Below are positions 26,359-34,231 of a stretch of DNA of 64,000 bases, in pieces; within the stretch, counting starts at the first letter, position 1; every line of letters begins with the position of its first letter. The position numbers and the translations under genes are program-made. The notes beneath the pieces are model-generated. The model did no database searches. It was not told the DNA's origin and saw only the letters and a list, made by a program, of their open reading frames with translations. The stretch spans positions 1 to 64,000 of the forward strand of contig JAVYLK010000003.1 in assembly GCA_038740895.1 (NCBI GenBank), read 5' to 3'. Source of the stretch: Caldarchaeum sp038740895. GTDB taxonomy: Archaea; Thermoproteota; Nitrososphaeria_A; Caldarchaeales; Caldarchaeaceae.

Positions 26359-27576
26359 CTATTTTTGAGGGACATAGGGTTGGACGGGCGGAGAAGTGTA
26401 GAGGGTTTCGACGACCCAGTTGGCGCCAGGGTTCACTGGTCCTGGGGAGCCGCGCTTGATCACAGCTAGCCTCATGGCGGGTTTCTTAATCTCACCCCAC
26501 TCCGTGTAGGAAAGAGGCCACGCGAAGATCGGATGGCTGAACTCGCTAGTTCGAATGTGGTTTGCGACCGTTGAGGGGTCTGTCGAACGGGTTTTTTCGA
26601 CGGCGTCAACAATAGCCAAAACGGTCACATAGCCAGAGACAGCGTTGTGGTCGAAGTATCTTCCGTATTTCTGGTAGAATTTAACGGCGAGGTCTCGGTA
26701 CTCTGGCGTCTCGGTCTTAATGCAGGTCGTCGTCACAAGCTTGTCGAGCCCGATTTCACCAACGCCTCTGAGCATCAGCTCGGGCGGCTGCACGGACGCG
26801 ATGTAGTAGGCCGAGGGAAATCCAAGCTCTATCGCCTGCTTGGTTATCGTTGGGAATCCCGGTGGATGACCCGTCAGGATCATCAGTTCAGGCTGAAGAG
26901 GCTGGATCTTGCGTAGTACTGTTGTGAAGTCTGTTTCACCCAACGGAGTCTCCTCTATCTGAAACTGGAGGTTGGGAATTTCCTTTAGTCTTTTTTCAAG
27001 CACTTCTTTGATGGCGAAACCCCATTCATAGCTGGCGATGATTACTCCGACACGCCGGTATCCACTGTCTTTGACGAAGTTGGCGAGAAGCTCGCCGTTG
27101 GTTGGCGCAGGAGGCAGACAGGTTCTGAACGTGAAACGCGAATCCTTAGTCAGTATAGTGTGGGAGCCGGCTGCTATGAGGAACAACGGGACTTTGGTTT
27201 GCTCGGCTTCAGCTGTCAAGACTGCTCCGATGCCGCTGGAAATCGTGCCGACGACAGCCGTCACTTTGTCGATTTCAGCCATTCTCTTGAAGATGGACAC
27301 AGCTTCTTTGGCGTCGTTCTTTTCATCCGCTTCGACAAGAACAACTTTTGCGCCGAGAACTCCTCCTTTTGAGTTGATTTCATCGACTGCGAACCTCATG
27401 CCGTCGAGTGTGTAGGCTCCGTATATCGCGAAAGGCCCGGTCAATGGCACTAGAGCACCTATTTTGACTTCGGAGACGCCGAGGCTTTGCTGCGAAAACA
27501 ACAGAAAGGCTGTAGAAGCAAGGGCCGCGACGACGAGAGCGACAATCGCCACAACTACCGCTCTTTTCACGGGCAC
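26359..27576 (-). CDS. livK: ABC transporter substrate-binding protein (LivK-type)
   Basis: 405 aa, GTG start. A hydrophobic N-terminal segment (residues ~5-28) serves as a signal or anchor; there is no lipobox Cys. The periplasmic-binding type I fold opens VKIGALVPLTGPFAIYGAYT and continues with DEINSKGGVLG and VVGTISSGIGAV. Branched-chain/amide-type ligand class; the true ligand is unknown. It lies between the importer genes and the enamidase-LLM genes, with its own TATA at 27597-27604. Confidence 0.92.
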   Translation of the reverse strand: MPVKRAVVVAIVALVVAALASTAFLLFSQQSLGVSEVKIGALVPLTGPFAIYGAYTLDGMRFAVDEINSKGGVLGAKVVLVEADEKNDAKEAVSIFKRMAEIDKVTAVVGTISSGIGAVLTAEAEQTKVPLFLIAAGSHTILTKDSRFTFRTCLPPAPTNGELLANFVKDSGYRRVGVIIASYEWGFAIKEVLEKRLKEIPNLQFQIEETPLGETDFTTVLRKIQPLQPELMILTGHPPGFPTITKQAIELGFPSAYYIASVQPPELMLRGVGEIGLDKLVTTTCIKTETPEYRDLAVKFYQKYGRYFDHNAVSGYVTVLAIVDAVEKTRSTDPSTVANHIRTSEFSHPIFAWPLSYTEWGEIKKPAMRLAVIKRGSPGPVNPGANWVVETLYTSPPVQPYVPQK

Positions 27577-27596
27577 TGCCCTCTAAACACTCTAAT

Positions 27597-27604
27597 TTAA
27601 ATCT
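27597..27604 (-). promoter_or_regulatory. TATA box for the importer operon
   Basis: ATTTAAAT-type element ~25 nt before GTG 27576, placing a separate promoter between the LLM gene and livK. Confidence 0.5.
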
Positions 27605-27611
27605 ATATGTT

Positions 27612-28589
27612 TTAAATTGAAGGATAAAGTTCTTCCACGATCTGATGGAGTTGCTGCTTCTCGTAGGTGACAGGGTTCAAGACAATCCAGTCAACTCCTT
27701 CGAGTGATTTAACCCGTTCCCTGATTTTCGCAGCGATCTCCTCAACCGTTCCGTAGAGGTAGAAGTTTTTCCAGTAGTCGAGGTTCATGCCCGAATAAAG
27801 TGAGAATCGTTTGACGGCTTCGGCGTCGCTGTCTCCTGCTTTCTTCAAGTAGACGAAGTTGGAATAGATTTTAGTTATTTTGTACGGGTCCCTTCCAAGC
27901 TCAGTTGCGTATTTCTTAACTTTCTCCCAGTCGTTGGTCGCCATCTGAGGCGTAGAGCTCGAATGCGGAATCCATCCGTCGGCGAACTTCGCAATACGGT
28001 AAAGAACTTTGTCGATTCCTTTCGCAGCTGCTCCGTAGAGAATTTCATGAGGCTGGCTCCCTCCGCCAATCCATATTGGAGGATGAGGTTTCTGTGAAGG
28101 TTTCGGCTCGAGAATTAGGTCTTTGACGGTGAAAAATTTGCCTTCGAACGTGATTTTGTCCTCTGTCCAGAGCTTTTTCAGCAGCTGGAGGTATTCATCC
28201 ATGATCGCTCCGCGTTTTTCGAGAGGTGTGTTGAGGAGGTGGAATTCGTCGGGATTCCATCCCACGCCTGCGCCGAGAACAAACCTCCCACCAGAATACA
28301 CGTCGAGAGAAGCAATCTGTTTGGCGACGATGTAGGGGTTTCTGAAAGGCAGCACCATTATCATGGGGCCCAGCAACGCTTTCTTCGTCGCGGCGGCTAC
28401 TAACGACAGAGCGATCAATGGGTCGTGCCAGCTAGTCGAATACGCAGGCCTTGAAGTGAGCAGATGGTCGATGACGAAAAATCCTTCAACCCCCATGCGT
28501 TCGGCTTCTGCGACGTAGTTTATCAGAGTCTCGCCGGATGAGAATTCTCCTGGCCTTGCGTAGGTTGGAAGACGAAGACCAAGCTTCAT
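27612..28589 (-). CDS. LLM-class (luciferase-like) flavin/F420-dependent oxidoreductase
   Basis: 325 aa. Bacterial-luciferase-like TIM barrel: GLRLPTYARPG start, AERMGVEGFFVIDHL, SGGRFVLGAGVGWNPDEF (cofactor loop) and PHPPIWIGGGS. Members use FMNH2 or coenzyme F420. F420 synthesis genes lie 7 kb away, so F420 is available; which cofactor is used cannot be read from the sequence. It starts inside the amidohydrolase stop codon (TAATG), so it belongs to the same pathway. Confidence 0.88.
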   Translation of the reverse strand: MKLGLRLPTYARPGEFSSGETLINYVAEAERMGVEGFFVIDHLLTSRPAYSTSWHDPLIALSLVAAATKKALLGPMIMVLPFRNPYIVAKQIASLDVYSGGRFVLGAGVGWNPDEFHLLNTPLEKRGAIMDEYLQLLKKLWTEDKITFEGKFFTVKDLILEPKPSQKPHPPIWIGGGSQPHEILYGAAAKGIDKVLYRIAKFADGWIPHSSSTPQMATNDWEKVKKYATELGRDPYKITKIYSNFVYLKKAGDSDAEAVKRFSLYSGMNLDYWKNFYLYGTVEEIAAKIRERVKSLEGVDWIVLNPVTYEKQQLHQIVEELYPSI

Positions 28590-29773
28590 TAATGACCACC
28601 TTCGGGCATTTTCGCTTCTCCGCTGGTCTTTATTTGTTTCGAAGGAGGCGGGGTCATCCGGCTTCGGCCGACTCTAACCACTCCGTCTATCATGACCATG
28701 GCTATCCCAGGAATGTCGCCGACTGAGAAAGCTTCGACGGCGTCCCGCGCAACCGAGCCGTAGGGTGCGTCCATCACCACGAGGTCCGCTGGACGTCCAG
28801 GCTCCAGGACACCTTCTCTGAGTCCGAATGCTTTCGCCGTGTTTCCCGTGGCGGCTGAGACGATTTTCTCGGGCGCTATTCCTGCAGCCGAGGAGATGAA
28901 GGAAACGGTTCGGATGATGCCTAGAGGAATGACTCCTGTCCCGGAAGGCGAATCCGTTCCGATAATCAATCTATGCAGCTCGTTCCGCGATTCTAGAATT
29001 CTAACGGTATCTATCATGGATTTGAAGTTGCCGCACTGGACTACTTCGATGGCCGCTTTTGTGTTTTCGATGATGGATCGGATGTCTGGAATTGATGGAG
29101 ATGTCGGCCCTCCGTTGATGTGTGAAACTACGTCGGGCTGAACCTTGAGCACGACTTGAGCGTTGATAATGGTGCTTCCCGGAATCGATGCTCCGCCTGT
29201 GTGAATGACGACTTTCATTCCATGTTTCTGAGCTAATCGGACGAGTGAAGCGGCTTCATCGGGGTCCTGAACTGTTCCAAGCCCGACTTCTCCGACAAGC
29301 CAGACGCCCTTCGAAACGACTTCCTCGAAATCGCCTTCTACAAGTCCTTTCTCCAGCAGAAGAGCGCCTGCGTGAACTTTCGCGCCGAGAGGCCTGACGT
29401 TCTTGAATGTTTTGTGGGCCAGAACTGCGAGGGCTTTCGCAGCCTCCTTGTCTCCACGAGGTCTGCCAGGGAGATGAACCTCGCCAGCAGAGACAAACGA
29501 GGTGACTCCGCCGTTAACGTATGATTCTATGAATCCTATAGTGTTTTGGCGAGGGGTGAAATCGCCGAAAACGGGATGGACGTGTGAATCAAACAGGCCG
29601 GGAGCCACCGTCATCTGGCCGACGTCGAACACTCCGTCTGCCTGCCGGGAAATGTCCCAGTCTATTTCCTCTATTACGCCGTTGTTGATGTAGATGCTGT
29701 CGCCTTCTGCAAAAGGCTTATCGAACTTACCTGAAAGAATTTTTCCCGCGTTCTTGACGAGTATTGTTTTCAT
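28589..29773 (-). CDS. Enamidase-like binuclear-metal amidohydrolase
   Basis: 394 aa. The sequence closely tracks, from memory, the Eubacterium barkeri enamidase of nicotinate fermentation: HFPGRP-like HLPGRPRGDKEA, GAKVHAGALLLEKGL, VWLVGEVGLGT, HTGGASIPGS, VVSHINGGPT, GTDSPSGTGVIPLGI and GDIPGIAMVMIDG. Metal ligands fit the amidohydrolase set: H64 and H66 (SHVH), E162, H191, H218 and D274. Enamidase opens 6-oxo-tetrahydronicotinate to 2-formylglutarate and ammonia. The substrate here may be a related cyclic enamide. It lies 12 nt after a molybdenum hydroxylase gene. Confidence 0.88.
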   Translation of the reverse strand: MKTILVKNAGKILSGKFDKPFAEGDSIYINNGVIEEIDWDISRQADGVFDVGQMTVAPGLFDSHVHPVFGDFTPRQNTIGFIESYVNGGVTSFVSAGEVHLPGRPRGDKEAAKALAVLAHKTFKNVRPLGAKVHAGALLLEKGLVEGDFEEVVSKGVWLVGEVGLGTVQDPDEAASLVRLAQKHGMKVVIHTGGASIPGSTIINAQVVLKVQPDVVSHINGGPTSPSIPDIRSIIENTKAAIEVVQCGNFKSMIDTVRILESRNELHRLIIGTDSPSGTGVIPLGIIRTVSFISSAAGIAPEKIVSAATGNTAKAFGLREGVLEPGRPADLVVMDAPYGSVARDAVEAFSVGDIPGIAMVMIDGVVRVGRSRMTPPPSKQIKTSGEAKMPEGGH

Positions 29774-29785
29774 GTATTTCCCCCG

Positions 29786-32092
29786 CTAAAACGTGTTTTT
29801 ATTTGTTGCGATGCTCCAGAGAAGGCTGGGGGAAATGTTTGATTTTGTGAGACGTTTTTTGGCGGCGTCTTCAACGGCGTTGACTATTGCGGCGGCTACG
29901 GGTATCAGCGGGCCTTCACCCATTCCCTTTGTGCCTAGCTCGGAAAACATAGACGGTGTTTCTAAGTGGTCGATTAAGATCTCAGGAGTTTCCATGGTTG
30001 TGGGGAGAATATAGTCGCTGAACGACGCCGTCAACAGAACTCCGTTCTGGTCGTAGAGGATGTTTTCATAAAGGGTTGCACCTAGCCCCTGCAGAACACC
30101 CCCTAGGATCTGGCCGTCGACGATGGGTTTGTTCAGTATTTTGCCGCAGTCGTGTACGGCTACGTATCTAAGAACTTTGACCATGTATGTTTCCGGGTCG
30201 AATTGGACGACTGCGACGTGAGCTGAATTTCCGTAGGTGGCTGACATGTTGATTTCACCCGGAGCTCCGACGTTGAATGTCGGAAAATCATAAAAAACCT
30301 CAGCCTGAAGGCTCTCATGATATGTTTTGACAACGTCCCGATAGGCTTTTGAAGCGATTTGGGCGAAAGTCAGCGAAAAATCGGTTCCCTTAAGAACGAT
30401 TCGGCCGTCGTTTATCTCCAAATCTTTCTCAGACGCTTCTAAAAGGCCTGCCGCTAGCGAAAGAATTTTCGACCGGAGAATTTCGCATGATTTTTTGACG
30501 GCTGCAACGGTCATGACGCTGAACCTGCTGGCCCACGTGCCTCCGTAGGGGCTTGGATAGACCATGTCCGAATCGCCGAAGACAATCCGCACGTTCTCAG
30601 GCTTGACTCCGAGAGTTTCGCAGACGATCTGAGTCAAAACAGTTTCATGGCCCTGCCCCTGAGGAATCGAAGCCGCGTAAACCGTGACCGCTCCAGATTC
30701 TTCAAGCCTAACGATTGCCCCTTCGCCGGAGCCCGACGTTTCAAGCTCCGGAAACAACAGTTTGTTTCGGGCTAGGTTTGTTACTGCAGGCTCGACTACG
30801 CAAGCTACTCCAACGCCGACATTCGGCAGGCCTCGGTATTGCTCCGGCTCGGCGAGCTTCCAAGCCTTCTCAAGTAGTTCACGGTATTCGCCGCCGTCGT
30901 AAAGGCTTCCGAACACACTTCGGTAAGGCATCATTTCTCTGCCGACCATGTTCCTCAGCCTCATTTCAACCGGCGACAACTCCACCTCCTTCGCCGCGAT
31001 GTCCATCATCCTTTCCAGAACAAAATACGCTTGCTGACACCCATATCCACGGACAGGCCCCGTGGGGCATTTATTCGTGAAAACAACTTTCAACTGGACC
31101 TCGACGTTGCGGATGTCGTAGCATCCGAGATAGGTCATCAAAGACCTGATAACTCCACCCGGGTCGGGAAGACGTGCGTAGGCTCCGACGTCTTCGATGA
31201 AGTCTGTACGGTACGCGGCTATCTTTCCAGTTTTGTCGAGGGCCATCTCCGCATAAGTAACGCGGTTGGAGTTGTGAGCCATCGCTGTCAAATGTTCTCG
31301 GCGTGTTTCAAACCACTTCACGGGTCTCTTAAGCTGAAGAGCGGCAAAGCAGACTAGAAAAACATACGGATAGAGCATGATTTTGACGCCGAAGCCTCCG
31401 CCGATGTCCTTCTCGATGAACCGAATTTTCTCGGGCGTTATTCTGAGACAATCGGCGAGGATTTTCTTGAAAAGAAGTGGTGTCTGCTGGTTATCGTAAA
31501 CAGTCAGCGAGCCGTCTTTCTGCGGAACAGCCACTACACCGCATGTCTCGATCGGCGACGCAGCATACCTTTCAAAGAAGAACTTTTCCCTAACCACCCT
31601 TTCAGCTTTGCTGAAGGCTTCTTCAACATCTCCAAAAGAAAATTTCCTCTCTAGTGCTACGTTTGTTCCCAGCTGTTCATGGACCAGTAAGGATGTTTGA
31701 AGCGCGTCTTCGGCGTTGACGACGACTCCTAAAGGCTCGTAATCGACGACGACCTGTTCAGCAAGGTCGAAAGCTTCTTCACGGGATTCAGCGACGACCA
31801 CGGCTACGGGTTCGCCGTAGTAGCGGACTTTGTCAACCGCTATGCCGTAGTACGGCACGTTCTTTATCAGCGTGTAGAGAGGCTTGGTTCTGGACGCGAT
31901 GGTTTTTCCCGTGAAAACAACGCCTCCCTGTCGAACCACGCTCTCGTAGGAGATCTGCTTGATTCTAGCATGGGCATAAGAGCTTCTAACAAACACAAGA
32001 TGAAGCATTCTTGGAAAGCTCAAGTCGTCCACATAAACAGCCTCTCCCCGCAGAAACCGCGGGTCCTCCAGCCTTCTAGTCAAGTTCAACAA
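29786..32092 (-). CDS. Molybdenum hydroxylase large subunit (lone, L3)
   Basis: 768 aa, TTG start. Xanthine-dehydrogenase/CODH-family molybdopterin subunit that hydroxylates a ring or aldehyde carbon with water. Motifs: GGGFGVKIM, GPVRGYGCQQAYF (the active-site loop, unlike AYRGAGR of form II CoxL), SIPQGQGHE (Mo-cofactor Gln) and KGMGEGPL (catalytic Glu). No FeS or FAD subunit is adjacent; these are encoded only at 45.3-46.6 kb. Position before the enamidase fits a first hydroxylation of an N-heterocycle. The start is ~25 nt from a TATA at 32111-32120. Confidence 0.9.
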   Translation of the reverse strand: MLNLTRRLEDPRFLRGEAVYVDDLSFPRMLHLVFVRSSYAHARIKQISYESVVRQGGVVFTGKTIASRTKPLYTLIKNVPYYGIAVDKVRYYGEPVAVVVAESREEAFDLAEQVVVDYEPLGVVVNAEDALQTSLLVHEQLGTNVALERKFSFGDVEEAFSKAERVVREKFFFERYAASPIETCGVVAVPQKDGSLTVYDNQQTPLLFKKILADCLRITPEKIRFIEKDIGGGFGVKIMLYPYVFLVCFAALQLKRPVKWFETRREHLTAMAHNSNRVTYAEMALDKTGKIAAYRTDFIEDVGAYARLPDPGGVIRSLMTYLGCYDIRNVEVQLKVVFTNKCPTGPVRGYGCQQAYFVLERMMDIAAKEVELSPVEMRLRNMVGREMMPYRSVFGSLYDGGEYRELLEKAWKLAEPEQYRGLPNVGVGVACVVEPAVTNLARNKLLFPELETSGSGEGAIVRLEESGAVTVYAASIPQGQGHETVLTQIVCETLGVKPENVRIVFGDSDMVYPSPYGGTWASRFSVMTVAAVKKSCEILRSKILSLAAGLLEASEKDLEINDGRIVLKGTDFSLTFAQIASKAYRDVVKTYHESLQAEVFYDFPTFNVGAPGEINMSATYGNSAHVAVVQFDPETYMVKVLRYVAVHDCGKILNKPIVDGQILGGVLQGLGATLYENILYDQNGVLLTASFSDYILPTTMETPEILIDHLETPSMFSELGTKGMGEGPLIPVAAAIVNAVEDAAKKRLTKSNISPSLLWSIATNKNTF

Positions 32093-32110
32093 CCTGCCAA
32101 AATTTCAACT

Positions 32111-32120
32111 AATTTTTAAA
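32111..32120 (-). promoter_or_regulatory. TATA box for the Mo-hydroxylase/enamidase/LLM operon
   Basis: Minus strand TTTAAAAATT; centre ~25 nt before the TTG at 32092. Confidence 0.5.
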
Positions 32121-32126
32121 CCATTT

Positions 32127-32593
32127 CTAACCGATGGCAACCGTTGTTCCCCTCTCTGGACTTTCAGCAACAACGCTCTCTGCAATCATCCGGTGTGGAA
32201 AAACAGACCACCGTGATGCTCGGACTTTCTTTGACGGATGTTGTTTCGGCAGCAGCTCTCGATGGCAGCAGGAAATTTCTGCTTTTAAACATGGGTGGAG
32301 AAAAAGAAAGTATCTGCACCTAATCAACACCATTCATCTAAAAATGTGGTTATGGGAGGATAGCGGTCAAACGGTAGGGGCGCACAGGGCTAATCAGGGA
32401 GGTTCTTTGGAAGGCCGGTGTTTTCTTCCGTTAAGATCCCTCCCATCTTTTTGAAGATTTAACCCAAGCCACGATACACACAGGTCTTCTAAAATAAGTC
32501 CATGAGGATTATGGTGTAGACGCTCTAGCCAAACTCTCCCCTTTTTTTACCTCTTTGACAATACATATATTTCCCCTCCGGAGACGCTAACAC
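32127..32593. other. Intergenic region without a convincing gene
   Basis: About 470 bp between the catabolic island and tRNA-Pro. Short open frames on both strands have random-looking composition and no motif. It holds an imperfect hairpin followed by T residues (32397-32451) and, at ~32564-32572, a CATATATTT element ~26 nt before the tRNA that is probably its TATA box. Confidence 0.6.
32397..32451 (+). terminator. Stem-loop followed by T-run (possible terminator or ncRNA 3' end)
   Basis: GGGAGG (32397-32402) pairs with CCTCCC, an inner TTCT with AAGA, and GGAAG with CTTCC, giving ~16 pairs with bulges and an 11-nt loop; ATCTTTTT follows. No coding sequence precedes it on the plus strand, so it may end a small RNA or act on either strand. 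Confidence 0.35.
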
Positions 32594-32698
32594 GGGGCCG
32601 TAGTTCAGCATGGTTAGAAAGAGATAATTCATTAAATTATTTCCTAATTTCCGCGGCTCGGGCCCGCGAGGTCCCCGGTTCAAATCCGGGCGGCCCCA
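32594..32698 (+). tRNA. tRNA-Pro(CGG) with a 30-nt intron at a non-canonical site
   Basis: Acceptor GGGGCCG/CGGCCCC with discriminator A; D stem GTTC/GAAT; anticodon stem CGCGG/CCGCG with loop CTCGGGC, anticodon CGG at 32659-32661; variable AGGTC; T arm CCCGG-TTCAAAT-CCGGG. The D stem closes only after removal of 32620-32649, so the intron sits between tRNA positions 24 and 25. Exons: 32594-32619 and 32650-32698. CCA is not encoded. Confidence 0.93.
32620..32649 (+). other. tRNA-Pro intron (bulge-helix-bulge)
   Basis: The precursor folds as a full BHB: intron stem GAGATAAT/ATTATTTC, 4-bp central helix TTAG/CTAA, two 3-nt bulges (AAA and TTT), and an outer GG/CC stem. Cutting each bulge after its second base gives exactly the mature D stem. 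RtcB (8650-10128) would ligate the exons. Confidence 0.85.
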
Positions 32699-32726
32699 GC
32701 TCTTTATCACGTCCCAGAATTACATA

Positions 32727-32858
32727 GTGTATGATGCGGTTATTGCTCTTTTGGTGGTTGGAGCGGCTTTGCTCGGGCTTGTTTTAGCCTTTATGCTGGC
32801 CGACGGGGCTAAAATCAACGCTTTTCTTAGCGCTGTACGCTGGTGCCGGTGGTTGTGA
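32727..32858 (+). CDS. Possible 43-aa membrane peptide
   Basis: GTG-started frame just after tRNA-Pro coding one hydrophobic helix (VIALLVVGAALLGLVLAFML) then a short basic tail ending WCRWL. It could be a genuine small membrane protein or a remnant. No promoter or ribosome-binding site stands out, so support is weak. The rest of 32859-33088 shows nothing recognisable apart from a TTTATTAA element at 33058-33065. Confidence 0.25.
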   Translation: MYDAVIALLVVGAALLGLVLAFMLADGAKINAFLSAVRWCRWL

Positions 32859-33130
32859 GACCGGAGCTCGCCGTCATCATGCTGGCGGTTTTCAGGTAGT
32901 CTCGGGCACGATCGTTTGACCTGGGCGCCGCCCCTCCGATCCTGTGTGTCGCGACTTTGCTGAGCCATACTGCTTTCTAGCTTCAGACAGCTGAAAAGCC
33001 TGCGAAACCCGTCTATGCCCGAACCGCGACCCGAGCGTTTTCTTACTCCCGGACGGTGTTTATTAACAAAAAGGCTTTTTCCAGAGTAATGTTTTTAGAT
33101 TGGGCTTGTCACAGATTGTTGGTCTGCTTC

Positions 33131-34231
33131 ATGTCGTTATTTGGCGGCGCTTCCGTGGATTTTGAAACGGCTAAGAGAGTTCTTGGCGGCAGCTTCACGG
33201 TGACTAGTGTTTACCTAGATGCCGGTGTTTTGACTTTTGAGGTTGCTGAGACTGCGATAAAGGAGAGGTTCAAGAGATGTCTAGCCCAGCTCAAGAGCCT
33301 CGGCTTGATAGCGACGGCTCGTAAGGAGAACGGTGCGGTTAAAATAAGGGTGTTTCCCTACGTCAAGCCGCCCAGGAACGACGTACGTATACCGCTGGTT
33401 CTGGGCTTAGCCACCTTGGCAACCGTGTCCTTCGACGGCTTCATAAGGTCTTCCGCGAGGATTTACGGGGTAGTGCATCCCGGCTACGGCCCTTCAGAAG
33501 TGTTCTTGAACGGCATGGTCTTCTCAGCAGCTCTGCTCGCAATAATATTCATCCACGAAATGGGCCATAAGCTGTCAGCCCGTATAGACGGCGTCTCTGC
33601 GAGCCATCCCTACTTCATACCCGGGTTTCCCGGCATCATTCCAACCTTGGGTGCTGTGATTTTTCAGAAGGAGCCGCTCGCCAACAGGGATGACATGTTT
33701 GACATAGGGATAAGCGGGCCTGTTGCTGGGTTCGCTACGGCGGTTGTTGTGGCCTTCGTTGCTTTTCAGACCGCTACGTGGATTCCGGTCGACCAGTACC
33801 GTGCTTTGATAGAAACGGCTGCGAGGGAGGGGTCGGTCGTTGAGGTTCCGCTGATCTTCACCTTGATAAGACTTCTGTACGGAAGGCCTGACGAAGTTCC
33901 TTTCTTCATGACTGTTGGCTTCGCTGCTTGGCTTGGTATGGTTGTCACGGCGTTGAACCTCATGCCGATATGGCAGCTTGACGGAGGCCGTATATTCAGG
34001 AGCTTCCTGTCGAGGAGGCAGCACCTAATCGCTTCGTACATCTCTTTAGGCGTGTTGGTTGTCACGGGCTACTACTTCATGGCTTTGCTGCTCATACTCA
34101 TGATGGGGAGGAGCATCGACATAGTTCCGTTGGACGACGTCTCTCCGCTTTCTTTCTGGAGAAAGGTTTCCTTGATTGGGCTTGCAGCCATGCTTGTTCT
34201 GAGCTTCGTACCCCTGAACAGGATGTTCTAG
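33131..34231 (+). CDS. Site-2-type membrane metalloprotease (M50 family)
   Basis: 366 aa from ATG 33131; the same frame offers ATG 33089 (leaderless relative to TTTATTAA at 33058) so the start is open. The zinc motif HEMGH (FIHEMGHKLSA) and the second motif NLMPIWQLDGG are both intact, among ~6-7 membrane helices. The N-terminal ~90 residues form a soluble domain. Site-2 proteases cut transmembrane substrates, for example releasing anchored regulators. No substrate is evident nearby. Confidence 0.9.
   Translation: MSLFGGASVDFETAKRVLGGSFTVTSVYLDAGVLTFEVAETAIKERFKRCLAQLKSLGLIATARKENGAVKIRVFPYVKPPRNDVRIPLVLGLATLATVSFDGFIRSSARIYGVVHPGYGPSEVFLNGMVFSAALLAIIFIHEMGHKLSARIDGVSASHPYFIPGFPGIIPTLGAVIFQKEPLANRDDMFDIGISGPVAGFATAVVVAFVAFQTATWIPVDQYRALIETAAREGSVVEVPLIFTLIRLLYGRPDEVPFFMTVGFAAWLGMVVTALNLMPIWQLDGGRIFRSFLSRRQHLIASYISLGVLVVTGYYFMALLLILMMGRSIDIVPLDDVSPLSFWRKVSLIGLAAMLVLSFVPLNRMF

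Noticed and set aside
32134..32454. 106-aa plus-strand frame between Mo-hydroxylase and tRNA-Pro
   Set aside because: No motif, odd composition, and it runs through the hairpin at 32397; not supported as a gene.
32720..32968. 82-aa minus-strand frame after tRNA-Pro
   Set aside because: Gln/Arg/His-rich random-like peptide with no promoter or motif.
32594..33130. Integrated element at tRNA-Pro
   Set aside because: No integrase, no transposase and no repeat of the tRNA end was found in the neighbouring sequence.
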